DNA of 64,000 bases from Protopterus annectens. Its lineage: Eukaryota; Chordata; Ceratodontiformes; Protopteridae. The position numbers were made by a program, and so were the translations under genes. Positions 20,927 to 31,545 of this stretch are shown one piece after another (position 1 is the stretch's first letter; every line of letters starts with the position of its first letter). A model generated the notes under the pieces. The model saw only the letters and a program-made list of their open reading frames with translations, ran no database searches and was not told the DNA's origin. The DNA is taken from contig NC_056737.1 in assembly GCF_019279795.1 (NCBI RefSeq), positions 1,196,083,146 to 1,196,147,145 on the forward strand, given 5' to 3'.

Positions 20927-21852
20927 CTTTGATCATTAGAAAGGTAGCTGGAGGTAGATGCATTTGTGAAGTAAGACATCTTGAAAGTTAGATAAAAAGG
21001 AAATGATGCAATTAAAGCACACTTTTCACAAGTGATGTTAAGGAGAGAGGAATAAGTAAGTAGAAATTGTAGATAGGATAGCATTTAGCCATCCAGTAGG
21101 GACACAGCATTAACATAATCTTGCAAGGAGATGTGCCTTAAAGCTAAGCTTATTGCCTATTTCCTTAGACAGGCTTAGGCAGGCTGGATATGGTATTTTA
21201 TATATTGGAGATATAATTAGAATAGATACCATCCCATGATGAGTTCAGAAAATTATCTTTAAAGCAGATATGTCTGCTAGAGCAGGTCTACTCTGTTATA
21301 GTGACTCAACCACTGAGGTCTTAAAGAAAATAACAGCAACAACAAAAAAGATACTTAGCTTGTTTTTACTGTGGAAATCAGATTGTTACTGTTGTACCAA
21401 TTGGGTTAGAGTAGCCAAATCCAAACCCCTTCAGCTCTTCAACTGAAAAAAAAAGTTTTTGAGATCACTAGCAACTCTGCTTGTCAATAAGAGTGTCATA
21501 GAACTGGAATATGTATAGAGACTTTACCTGGGTGACTGCTGACAGTGAGGGCACCGAATATTGCCTTGGGCTGTTTTAACTGTATATGAACACTCTGTTG
21601 GGCACCATACTGAGTTAAGTAGAAAAGACATCCGCTCTTGTTTTTACTATGTTCATATTAAATGTATGACTTCAATCTCAGCTGGGGATTAGAACACACA
21701 ACCCTCAGGCTCAGAAGTACACTCACTGTCAAGTATGTAGAGGAAAAGCTGGACTGGTACAGAATCAAGTGTTGTAGTTCAGAGACCAAGATCTCTAAGA
21801 TTGTCAATAAATAAATAATAAATAAATAAATTACAGAAAGGGAGCTACCCAG
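20927..21852. other. Unassigned interval
   Basis: No coding signal. A short AAAT-rich stretch lies near 21806-21832. Confidence 0.3.
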
Positions 21853-21945
21853 AATGCACAGGATCATAGGATCATAGGATCATAGGAAGTTACTAGGCTA
21901 TTGGCCCTGATGCCCTTACAAGCCTAGCCAAGAATTTAGCCCATG
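21853..21945 (-). repeat. CR1/SINE family 1 3' tail
   Basis: The minus strand reads GGCTAGGCTTGTAAGGGC, then CAATAGCCTAGTAACTTCC, then three CCTATGAT repeats, the same hairpin and 8-bp tail as other CR1-tailed elements here. The upstream body is not recognisable, so it is either a very short CR1 insertion or a decayed SINE. Confidence 0.7.
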
Positions 21946-21984
21946 TTTCAACAATGGAAGTAGAATCAGAAGGACAGAGATGTA

Positions 21985-22419
21985 ATGACTTTAAAGATTA
22001 GGGACACAGACTACTATTACTGTAGTAATCGAATCTGTGATTCAGATACTTCAAAGAAAAGGTCAGCAGATGCTCAGCAGTTAGCTGATAGTTGTTATAC
22101 TGCACTGACCATTCAGTATACCCAAAGCAAAGACAGGTATTGCTACTTTTCATACAATCCTGAGGGAATCGTGTCATTTGGCTGCAGGCTTACACAATAC
22201 AGACCAGGTGGTCAAATCCATCCTAGTGAAATTGCCATCTCATGGAACAGACATCCTATGGACAGAGCTGTGCAGGGATGTCACATAAAACAACTGCCCA
22301 ATGAGCATCAGCAGTGGCATGACAGACCTGCACACAGGTATGGCTGGAGAGGAAGACTAGAGCCATCAGAGGTCTGGAATGTAGAGCCAACCCCAACAAT
22401 GAATTGTGGCATTTTGTGA
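21985..22419 (+). other. Unidentified 144-codon ORF
   Basis: This open stretch ends about 85 bp before the LINE A copy starts. It is Tyr/Cys-rich at the N-terminus, with HPSEIAISWNRHPMDRAVQG in the middle and RPAHRYGWRGRLEPSEVW near the end. I recognise no family. No TATA box, splice context or neighbouring exon supports a gene, so it may be part of an unknown repeat or chance. Confidence 0.2.
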
Positions 22420-22502
22420 GTATATACGCACATGGGATATGTACATGTCATAACTTTATTATGTGAGGAAAGATGTTTTCAGGGTGGTGTGACTGTGTTT
22501 AT

Positions 22503-25500
22503 AATCTTACCCTCACCTAGAATGATGCCACAGTACAAAGACAAAATGATCGATTTTAACAATTGGCTAAAATGTTGGTGTCATTCAAAGGGGATCCAGT
22601 GTCTGTCAGCCTGGGATGACATGCTCGACAAGCCATGTTGCTTCGCTAGAGACAGCTTGCACCTGTCACCACTGGGCTTTCAGATATTGGCAAAGGTTCT
22701 TGCCACCCCCATAGTGCCTTTTTTAGGCAAGGCTCAAAAGTCAAACCCACCCCCATAGACAGCACAAGGAACAAGAAACTAGGGGTAATGCTGCTTAACG
22801 CCAGAAGTCTTAACCTCAAGATGCATGCACTCAAAGCTCTCCTCAGTATGGAGAACATCGATATCTGTGCAGTGACAGAAACCTGGTTCAAGGCTCCAGA
22901 GAGCACCCCAGCACTACCAGGCTATACCTCATATCATGCTTTTTGGCCCCAAAACCAGGACCGAACCACAAAAGGAGGGGGAGTTTCCATATTTATCAAG
23001 GATATCCACACCTCCAGGTTAGTGGCATTGCACGAAGTATCAGAGACCATCCATGTGCAACTAACAGTGGGCAAGACTGCTTTTCAGTTTATATCATCCT
23101 ACAGACCACCCTCTCAAAGTCAGGAATCCCACTCGGCTTTCCTGAAAACATTGGAGAACATGAAGATCTCTCTGAACACCATTATATTGGGCGACTTCAG
23201 CTACCCAAACATTGACTGGGAGCACTACTCAAGCCCCAGCACCTTAGCCCAAAGTTTCCTGGAAATTATAAACTAAAATGCTATGGAACAACTAGTCACC
23301 ACTCCCACAAGAGGGGACAACATACTAGACCTGATCATTACCAACATGGGGACTCTATGCTCCACACCAGAAGTATATCCCTCATTGGTAAGATCAGACC
23401 ATAAATTAATTTCACTGGATGTCCACATCCCGACCCCACCCCCAGCCAAGAAAACCACAGTGAAAAACTTCTCAAAAGCGAACTTCTCACTTCTCAAAAC
23501 CGAAGTGGAATCGTTCAAGGCCCCAGGGCCAGTGGAAACTATGGCCTAAACTGCAGAATCCTATATAAACGCATTCTATGGACATCTCCAGGAATGCATG
23601 GATCATGCTATCCCAAACAAAACCAAGACCCAATCATCCAAAGGCAGGCGTCCAGTCTGGTGGACCCTTGCCATAAATAAACTGTACAACAGAAGGAGGA
23701 AGCTACTACATGATAGAGAAAAATCCCTAATAGGGAAGGCATCTCTGATCAGTACTAGCAAAAAATTACGATCCCTCATAAAATCCTCCAAGGCCAGCTT
23801 TGAGAGAAAAATTGCACAGGACACCAAAGACAATCATAAGGCTTTTTTCAGTTATGTTAGGAACCTGGGATGCAACTCCCAGACTTGTTCTGAGTTGATT
23901 CTAAACAACAAAAAATATACTGAACTCACAGACATCGCCAATATCCTGGCAGACAGGTTCAGTGCAAACTTCTCCACCCCCCCCCCCAAAAGAGCAAGTA
24001 TCTATCCTGGCAGAGGGCTGCCTCCCAAACATCTCTGATGCTCAGGTGAAGGCTGTCCTCTACAAAGCAAAAAACACTGCTTCCATGGGACCAGATGGTG
24101 TCCCAGGTTGCATCCTACATGAACTCCAAGAGGAACTAATCCCTCAAATAAAACAGCTATACAATCTCAGCCTCACTACAGGATATGTGCCCACATAATG
24201 GCGTACAGCAACAGTGGTCCCACTCCACAAAGGTGGAGCCTCTACGGACCCTGGAAACTATTGCCCCATAAGCCTGACTAGCTTAGTCTGCAAGGCTATG
24301 GAGAGGATCATCATGGAGCTCATAAACAAAGACATTGGGGACCTACAGACACTAGATCCTACCCAGTTCGGCTTTGTCAAGGGCAGATCCTGCCTTTTGA
24401 ACCTGGTTGACTTCTTCAAAACAGTCAGCAAAGCCATAGATGAAGGGAAGGTAGTCCACACAGCCTATCTGGACCTTGCAAAGGCATTTGACACAATACC
24501 CCACTTGGGCATCATAGATAAGCTATCCAGCTTAAATATAAACCCCTATGTCACAAGATGGGTCGCAAACTGGCGCAAAGACAGAACCCACAGAGTGAGA
24601 GTTGCTGGAGCCATGTCAGACTTGAAACCGGTCACAAGTGGCATCCCACAGGGTTCTGTCCTAGGACCACTCTTGTTCAGTATATACTTTTCCGAGGTAC
24701 AGGCAAACGTGGGAGGACTATGTCTCACCAAGTTTGCAGACAACTGCAAACTGGGCGCCATAATCGACTCTCCAGCTGACACAAACATCCTTCAAAAAGG
24801 TCTCACAGAGACAGATAACTGGTGCCAGCACCATGGTTTAAAGCTAAATGCCAAAAAATGTATAGTCATACCCTTTGGCAAAAACAATGTGCCCACAAAT
24901 TATCACATAGGTGGAAACCCATTAAGTACAGAGAAAGTTATTAGTGACCTGGGGACCCAAGTTGATAGCAATCTCTCCTTTGAAAACCACATTGCCAAAG
25001 TTGTTAGAAAGACCTTCTACATAGCCCACCTCATCATGAAGGGTTTCACATCTAGATCAAGAGAGGTAATCGTGCCCCTTTATTCATCCCTCATCAGGCC
25101 CATCATAGAATACAATGCCCCTTTTGGGATGTACCTTACCCGACACCTGCAGCAATTAGAAAGACCCCAAAAGTATCTCACCAAGAGGATCAAGGGTCTC
25201 AAACAGATGCCATATGCTGCTCGGATAAAAAAATTCCAGCTATACTCAGCTGCATACCACCTACTTCGAGGTGATCTATACCTGACATACAAAGCTATGT
25301 CAAATCCAGAATTAATGGACATGCTCCACCTCAGTAAATCTAAATCCCTTAGAGCCACACGCTCGAGGGACTTGAACATCAGCACAGAAATAAACAGAAC
25401 TTGCTGGAGGGACAGGTTCATAACCCAGAGGCTCCCTTCACTCTGGAATAGAATTCCAGTTCATGTGAGGCAGAGCACCTCACTGAATCTCTTCAAGAAG

Positions 25501-25704
25501 AATCTTGATAGGTGGATGGGGGATCGTAGGTTTGTCCCAGGAATTACTCCTGTGTCACTATTAGACAGAGGCACAGTAAACTAAACCTTAAAAAGGGCAC
25601 AGTATACTCAAATCAAGGGGTGGCATAAGCCATACAGAATCAGGCTAGGCTTATAATTGCCCCAGAGCAGATAGCCTAGTATGAACCTATGAACCTATAA
25701 GGAG
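22503..25704 (+). mobile_element. LINE A (CR1 clade), 5'-truncated in ORF1
   Basis: Homology to the full-length LINE A copy starts abruptly in the ORF1 esterase domain (matching about 41590) and continues through all of ORF2, the 3' UTR hairpin (25643-25679) and the ATGAACCT tail repeats. ORF2 carries only about three stops and one frameshift, so the insertion is fairly young. It is interrupted by nothing else. Confidence 0.9.
22788..25584 (+). pseudogene. LINE A ORF2: AP endonuclease plus reverse transcriptase
   Basis: This is the LINE polyprotein that nicks target DNA and copies LINE RNA. The endonuclease half shows LLNARSLNLKMHAL, ICAVTETWF, ILGDFSYPNIDW and SDHKLISLDV. The RT half (24214-25584, 456 open codons) shows GNYCPISLTSLVCKAMERII, AYLDLAKAFDTIPH, SGIPQGSVLGPLLFSIYF and FADNCKLG. 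The last has Asn for the second catalytic Asp, so it would be inactive. Breaks are TAA at 23274 and 23547, a frameshift at a poly-C run near 23982, and TAA at 24196. The C-terminus ends with CWRDRFITQRLPSLWNRIP, typical of CR1. Confidence 0.9.
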
Positions 25705-26321
25705 AGTCACATAACCGCATATTGAAAGTCTTACAAAAAGTTGTAAAAGGATTCAGCAATTGGTGTATTCTGTTTGCATGCAGCTTCCAGTTGTTATTGA
25801 CAAGTAGGACCTACCAGTGGCCACAGTTTGTATCAATCTAGTATTGGCAGGTTTACTATTAGTGGGTAAGGCTGTGATAAGATGTCGGGAAACCAGTATT
25901 GACACAGGAGAGGAAGAAAGGATATTACTCTGATCAATAAGCAGTGATGAGAGTAATCTATTACAATAAGTAATATATTACTGTAATATATTACAATTTC
26001 TAGTAACTAGTAATATAACTAGTTACTTTTTCAAAACAGTAACTAGTACTAGTAATATATTACTTTTTTAGTAACTAGTAACTTAAATGTGAGTTACTTT
26101 TGCTTAAACTAGTAGTTCTCAATGTGGGTGATATAGCCTCCTAAAGAGGGATGTAAAACATCCGGGGTACCTATATAAGTATGAATAGTAATCAGATATT
26201 AGGAGGTAACAGACACTCTGAAGTGGCAATCTGGATAAAAAATTATAACATAATGTTGGCACAACTCATAGCACATAGCATTCATAATAGATCATTAGAA
26301 TTAGTCTGGAGCAAATTTACT

Positions 26322-26572
26322 TTTTTTTTTTTTTTTGCACTGCAAGGAGGTGAAAGCTAATGATGACAAGACTCCAGCCCTGCCCTGGTACTGTGGGACT
26401 ATCACCCACTAAAACATCCCCTAACACTAGACAATTCTAGCCTGCCAGAGATCATATCCTTACCTTGCAGTATAATAAATGGCATTGGTTCTTCATACCA
26501 CCATCAGTCAGAATCAAACTCATCACTCATCAGTTGAGCACCTGATGCCCCAACCCACTGCACCAAGCTGGA
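26322..26572 (-). mobile_element. tRNA-derived SINE with poly(A) tail
   Basis: The minus strand begins with a tRNA-like head, CTTGGTGCAGTGGGTTGGG (A box) and GAGTTTGATTCTGAC (B box). About 170 bp of body and a run of about 17 A follow (plus-strand T run near 26320-26336). It differs from SINE families 1-3 in having a poly(A) end. It sits inside the hAT element. Confidence 0.6.
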
Positions 26573-26759
26573 CACTTCAAGTGGATCTATGATCAACCAA
26601 CTTTTTTTCCTGACAATATTTTATGCTCTATTTAAAATTATTTTCAGGTTTCGATTTTTAGGTATTGAAAATAGACAAGATGTGATTTTATAGGTCTTGT
26701 GCTGTTGGCTGGTTTGGTTTAATTATTATCTGTGACTCTCTAGCTATAAAGAATAGTCT

Positions 26760-27010
26760 TCTTCAACTCCTTTTGGCTGTGCCCGTTAGGGATCACCACA
26801 GTGGATCATCAGTCTGCAGAACAAGTGGCAGTGGAGTTTGGCATTGTTGAGTTGCCAGCCCAGCATTCAACATTCTTCAGAAGGCACACACATGCACACA
26901 CTCACACCTAAAGCCAATTTAGAATGTCTAATCCTCCTGCAGCATGTCTGGGGAATGTAGGAGGAAACCAGAACACCCTAAGGAAACCCACTTGAACACA
27001 GGGAGTGTAG
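26760..27010 (-). mobile_element. SINE family 3-like copy (decayed)
   Basis: The minus-strand 3' end contains CCACTGTGGTGATCCCTAAC, like the ends of the copies at 27856-28090 and 31283-31545. The other part has CTAAGGAAACCCACTTGAAC and GGAGGAAACCAGAA on the plus strand, a motif frequent in animal SINE bodies. The head is not recognisable. Confidence 0.5.
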
Positions 27011-27023
27011 ATCATAGTGTGTG

Positions 27024-27255
27024 TGTTGTACTTTTAAAGCCACTGTAGTTCATGGGCACATGCACAGAAAGTACTGGGCATGTGCAAGCAGAGTGCCATT
27101 TTGTGTAAGCAGCTGGAGTGAAGGCATGTATGTGTATAGCAGTCAGTTAGCTAGTTCGCTTACTTTTTTTGTTCCAGTCATCCAACCTGATGTGTTTGTG
27201 TGTAATAAATATCTTAAATGAACACCCAAGCCTTGTCATCTTATTTTAATATACA
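27024..27255 (+). repeat. Probable 5' LTR of a Ty3/Gypsy fossil fragment
   Basis: The segment starts TGTTGTACTTTTAAAG and ends in ACA; the end could also lie at 27275. It has a polyadenylation signal AATAAA at 27204 and is followed by a TGG-starting tRNA-primer-like site (TGGGATCCGAAG, 27279). The gag-like remnant follows in the same orientation. No matching 3' LTR is seen, so the boundaries are inferred. Confidence 0.5.
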
Positions 27256-27761
27256 AGACGAGTGAAATCTCCTCAGAATGGGATCCGAAGTCAAAACTTG
27301 TTAAAACCATGAGGTGCACAGTCAGAAATGAGGAATATACAAGAGTGGCTCAAATGACTGCAAACGACTTGTAAACACGTCAGAAAATATTTCCAGGTTT
27401 TTAAACTCATTTAAATGATTTTTCCCTCAATGAATATAAAGAAAGCATTCCAAACAAATTACTGAATATACAAAATGTTCAAAATTGCAACATACTGAAA
27501 AAAGTACTTGAAATAATTACGAAAACATTTGAAACAATATCAGAATCATATAAAATGTTCAAAAAAAAAAACAACTGTAATTTTTCAAAATGTACTACTT
27601 TTTCACATTAAAGCTATTCAAAGTATCTAAAGTGTGCAAAGTGTTGGCAGTGTGTGCAGTATTACAGTACAGTCTTTTCAAAGAGTATAGTTATTTCAAA
27701 GAGTCTGTTGTACAGCTGAATATAATTACAAGTATTTAATGTGTGTTTTACACTTATTTGG

Positions 27762-28530
27762 CATGGCAGAGGGATTTCATAGACCTGATACGCTTGTGAT
27801 TGATAATAATAATGTTGAATACTGGAGAGAGTTTGAGCAATAATATATTTTCATATAGGCTTGGTGGTGCTGCGGTAGCATTGTCGCCTCACAATAAGAC
27901 GTTGTCCTGTTCGATTCTCAGCTAAAGCGTCTTCTGTGTGGAGACATACGTGAATGGGCATACCTTCATTGAAGGTTGTACATCAGGGCTGGCAACTCGG
28001 TATGTAAAAATCTACTGCCAATCATTAGCGGACTGGAGTTCCACTGTGGTGACCCCTAACCGGGAAAAGTCGAAAGATACAACATAGGGTGCTTTTTCTG
28101 ATAAAGATGCACATACAAAAGCATTTATTCTGCTCAATTTAGCTGGTTCAGAAGCCATTGAGAGAAAACATTCATTTGTGTATGCACCTGCTGTTTATGC
28201 AGCGAAGGGGAAAGACTGCCTTATTGTGATACAGGCTGAAACGAGGGAAGACTCTGAGTGCTTAAAATGTAAATTTAGAGAAATGCGCAACCCTCAAACA
28301 AATATTATAGTGGAAAGACACTATTTTACATGAGATCAAAAGCCTGGTGAAACTTTTGCAGCATATATAACTGGCTTGAGAAACAAGTCAAAAACGTGCA
28401 GATTTGGTGATCTGACAGATGAGTTGATAAAAGACAAGCTTGTGTGTGGTGCTGATGCAGTGAGAAAGATTTTGCTTTGAGACAGTGATTTAACTTTAAG
28501 CAAAAACACAGAGATTTGGCAGATATATGA
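27762..28530 (+). pseudogene. Ty3/Gypsy gag fossil, split by a SINE
   Basis: The sequence starts MAEGFHRPD after the presumed LTR. Beyond a SINE insertion (27856-28090) it shows AHTKAFILLNLAGSEAIE, QKPGETFAAYITGLRNKSK and ELIKDKLVCGADAVRKILL. These match the capsid-type gag region common in animal Ty3/Gypsy elements (KPGExxxxYxxxLR, DxxIRDKxVCG). No pol follows. It is a broken partial element lying inside the hAT transposon. Confidence 0.7.
27856..28090 (+). mobile_element. SINE family 3 (tRNA-derived) in the gag fossil
   Basis: The head GGTGGTGCTGCGGTAGC holds an A-box-like stretch, and GTTCGATTCTC is a good B box. The 3' end reads CTGTGGTGACCCCTAACC then GGGAAAAGTCGAAAGA. The same 3' end occurs at 31283-31545 in reverse. 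It interrupts the gag remnant, giving the order hAT, then gypsy, then SINE. Confidence 0.75.
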
Positions 28531-28589
28531 TCTTATAAAGTACACGAATATGCTTATGAATGATAAAAACATGCTTGCACTTCTTCCAG

Positions 28590-29010
28590 CATGCATGTTG
28601 ATAGTATGCAGCACACTATGGTTGACATTTGGACCCATCAGAATCATAGTTTCTTTGGTGTCACCACCCACTGGATCAACTGTGACACATTTCAAAGAAA
28701 GCCAGCTGCTTTGTCATGCTGCAAATTACAGGGAAGGCATACATATGATCTTATAGCAACAACTCTTGAGAGCATTCCCATCAAGTACAACATAGATCAA
28801 AAGCTGTGTAAAACAATTACTGACAAGACAACAATTTTGTAAAGGCTTTCACTGTCTTCTCAGAATGTGAGAGATTTGACACTACAAGCATTCTGTCCCT
28901 AGATAAGGATGATGATGATGGTGAAGTGATTTACAATAGCATTAGAGCCATGATGAGTCAGTCAGGGCAAAGCAAGAACACCTATTCACTGCCTCCCCAT
29001 CTGAGATGTG
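28590..29010 (+). pseudogene. hAT transposase remnant, catalytic region
   Basis: Readable pieces include VDIWTHQNHSFFGVTTHWI, GRHTYDLIATTLESI and YNIDQKLCKTITDK, matching the hAT RNase-H-like fold around the first catalytic residues (usual form WTxxxxxxYFGVTxHWI, then CTVTDNGSNFVKAF). After a frame change, FVKAFTVFSECERF and later HLRCAAH continue the domain up to the MITE insertion. It has multiple stops and is a relic. Confidence 0.7.
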
Positions 29011-29019
29011 CAGCACACA

Positions 29020-29329
29020 GATTCACTTCATAACACTGAAAACTCAAACACTGAAAATGAGAAAACTTCATAATATAGAAGTCCAAAACACTGAAACTTC
29101 AAAACACTGAAAACTCAAACACTACACTTAGTGTAGTGAATTTCAATCTTGGAGTTGATATATATAAGTAGCAGGGGGTGTGGGGGGGGTGCAGGGGGGC
29201 TTGCCCCCCATCTTACACTTGGTGGAAAGTGCTATGATTTATGTTGTTTAAACTCAGTATATGTATGATATGTATTTTCAGTGTTTTGAGTTTCAGTGTT
29301 TTGAGCTTTCAGTGTTATGAAGTGAATCC
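29020..29329. mobile_element. MITE inserted in the hAT transposase
   Basis: A 310-bp element with inverted termini (GATTCACTTCATAACACTGA on the left, mirrored on the right). It is flanked by GCAGCACACA at 29010-29019 and 29330-29339, a perfect 10-bp direct repeat. Subterminal CACTGAAAACTCAAA repeats occur on both sides of a G-rich centre ending GGGGGGCTTGCCCCCC. A 9-10-bp duplication suggests Mutator-like elements, but the termini are not decisive. Removing it restores the transposase word RCAAH followed by TLN-type sequence. Confidence 0.85.
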
Positions 29330-29339
29330 GCAGCACACA

Positions 29340-30300
29340 CATTGAATCTAGTTGCCATGCAAGGTGCTGAATCTGCTTGTAATGATGCATAGTATAAAAA
29401 GATCATGAGAAGCACCATGGCCAAATGCTATGCTGCTTGGAACAAGGCTAGTCACAGCATACAAGCTGCTGAGGTGGCACGAAATAAGTGTGATTGGCAT
29501 TGATTATTCCCAATGCAACATGATGGGATCCCATTTTCAACACAATGTTGAGACTTCACCTCATTGCAACTCAGTGAAGGCTTGATGAATGAGATATGTG
29601 AACAGATTGGAATTGTCAGCTTCAGACCTGCGGAAATTACCTTTGTTGCTGAGTTTGTGCAAGTAATGCAGCCCCTGACAATGGCTCTGAACATCCTGCA
29701 GTCATGAAAAGCTTCATGGGAATCCTGATCCCCACTATTATGTGCCTGAAAAACAAGTTGTCCAAAGTCAGGCAGTCTGTGAAGCTTGTTGTGCCGCTAG
29801 TTGATGCTCTTCTTAAAGGCAACGAGGCTCATTTCAATCATCTTCTTGAGTGTGAAGAGCTCATTTGGCTATCATAGTGCATCCACAGTTCCATTTGCAA
29901 TGGATGGACACTGAAGAGCAGAAACTCTGAGGCAAGGCTCTGCTCCTTGATGGCATGCAGAAACTGGATGAACCTGCACATGGGTTATCTGAAGCTTCTG
30001 CATTAACTGCTGAAGACAGCTTCTTCAGCTTCAAAGGGTCGACCCCAGCCAATGTCAGCATATCTTCTCAAATGGACATGTATCTGGCTGACCCTTCCAG
30101 AAAAATATCTTCTTCTCTCAACAATTACCCTGTAGTTCAAGAAGATATTTCTGAACACTAATACAGCTCTGCCATCTAGTGCATCTGTTGAACGCCTGTC
30201 AGTCTTGGTGGACAAGTGCTAACTGCAAGAAGAAATAGACTCACTGACGAACACTTTGAAAAGTTGCTCCTTCTTCAAGTCAACAGAAATGTGTAGTCAT
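29340..30300 (+). pseudogene. hAT transposase remnant, C-terminal dimerisation region
   Basis: After the MITE the transposase continues (LNLVAMQGAESACNDA; later FVQVMQPLTMALNILQ and LVVPLVDALLKGNEAHF). The end shows the hAT C-terminal dimerisation signature: NTALPSSASVERL, then in another frame RRNRLTDEHFEKLLLLQV. Stops and frameshifts are frequent (for example a TAA after SVLVDKC). The coding end near 30295 lies about 560 bp from the right terminus. Confidence 0.75.
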
Positions 30301-30869
30301 TGTGAACAGTTATATAAAGTGATATTTTGCTTGACATTGTATTAACAGTCTTGTTAGACTTATATGACATTTTCTGTAAGCATTTCTGCATCCTCAGTAT
30401 TAGTTTTAGCAGATTAGCCTAATGTACATTGTTGAAAATTTGATGGGTTGTAACTTGTTATGGGTCTTGTGTTGCTGGCTGTGCGTACTTTGGTTTAAGT
30501 ATTACATTGTGACTCTGTGACTATAAAGACTAGCCTGTGGGACTTTGTAACCTGCAAAATCCTATTCATCATTATTGTAACACTGTGTATACAACTTTAA
30601 TACACTCATATTCATGTGCAGTAAGCATGCATTCCTCACACACAAGTACTATGTGAATAAATCTGAATATAAGAATTGATAAACTATACTTATGTAAAAG
30701 TAACTCAACAGTAACTAGTTACTTTAGTTAGTAACTAGTAATAGTAACATATTACTGTTTTAGAAAAGTAATAAGTAATAGTAACATTACTTTCACTTAA
30801 AAGTAACTAGTAATAGTAACTTATTACTTTTATAAGCAACTAGCACAACGCTGTCACTAAGAGAGAATA

Positions 30870-31282
30870 CGGAGTTATAGAGATGTAGAAAGCTGCTCGG
30901 AATTCCTTTGCTCCAAATGTGTTTCTGAATCTCCTGGTCCTCATATAATGTAGTTACCATTTATAGCAATCTGGCTAGTTTTACTTAGAAGTCTGGGGGT
31001 GATATTGAAGACCATTTCTAAGGTAAAGCATTTCAGCAGCTCCACTGTGGAGCAGTGGTTGGATTTTTAACACCAAATCAACAGATAACTTGGTACACCC
31101 TTAACTGCATTGATCTAATTCTCAGTCCTACTTTGAGCAGGACTGTGAGAAACACTCTGTAAGTTAACTGGAGAACAGGTTTCACCCAGCTGGGAGAGGT
31201 GCTGTGCCATAAGTCTCATTTTTGATGGTTGCTATGGTGATGATTTGTACTGCTGCAACATATTTAAATGCTGTTTGTTTGT
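30870..31282. other. Unassigned interval with a weak SINE-like stretch
   Basis: Around 31040-31150, GGAGCAGTGGTTGGATTTTT and, 70 bp on, CTAATTCTCAGTCC loosely resemble tRNA A and B boxes. The match is too weak for a firm call. Confidence 0.3.
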
Positions 31283-31545
31283 TTGTCTTTTCGGCTTTTC
31301 CTGGTTAGGGGGTCACCACAGCGGAACTCCGGTCTGCTAATGATTCGCAGTAGATTTTTATGTTGCTGAGTTGTCAGCCCGATGCCCAGCCTTCAGCGAA
31401 GGCACTCCCATTCATGCACGTCTTTCGGAGGCCACTCGACCACGGGAAGGACATGCAGACTCCACACAGAAAGCACTCCAGCCGAGAATTGAACAGGAGA
31501 ACCTCTTGCTGTGAGGCAACAACACTACCGCTGTAAATGGCATAT
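31283..31545 (-). mobile_element. SINE family 3 copy
   Basis: The minus strand ends CGCTGTGGTGACCCCCTAAC, AGGAAAAGCCGAAAAGAC and (AAAC)n, matching 27856-28090. The tRNA-like head lies at the high-coordinate end (GTAGTGTTGTTGCCTCAC, then GTTCAATTCTC as B box). It is nearly full length. Confidence 0.75.

Larger units (their letters stand above)
25942..30853 (+). mobile_element. hAT DNA transposon (composite, inactive)
   Basis: The left end CAGTGATGAGAGTAAT and the right end, read inversely CAGCGTTGTGCTAGTTGC, match the hAT terminal pattern (CAGTGTTG, then GTAACTAGTTAC-rich subterminal repeats at 25950-26100 and 30690-30845). The 8-bp flanks TCAATAAG (25934-25941) and TCACTAAG (30854-30861) agree at seven of eight positions, as expected for a hAT target duplication. 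Transposase remnants lie at about 28590-30296. SINEs, a gypsy fragment and a MITE have inserted since. Confidence 0.85.

Noticed and set aside
20352-21084. Several overlapping minus-strand ORFs with WNL/HCYYCG repeats
   Set aside because: The 26-bp unit is open in several frames, and no frame is favoured.
26640-30550. The direct repeat pair as LTRs of one retroelement
   Set aside because: Similarity covers under 100 bp, lacks TG...CA ends, and lies within hAT sequence with hAT termini outside.
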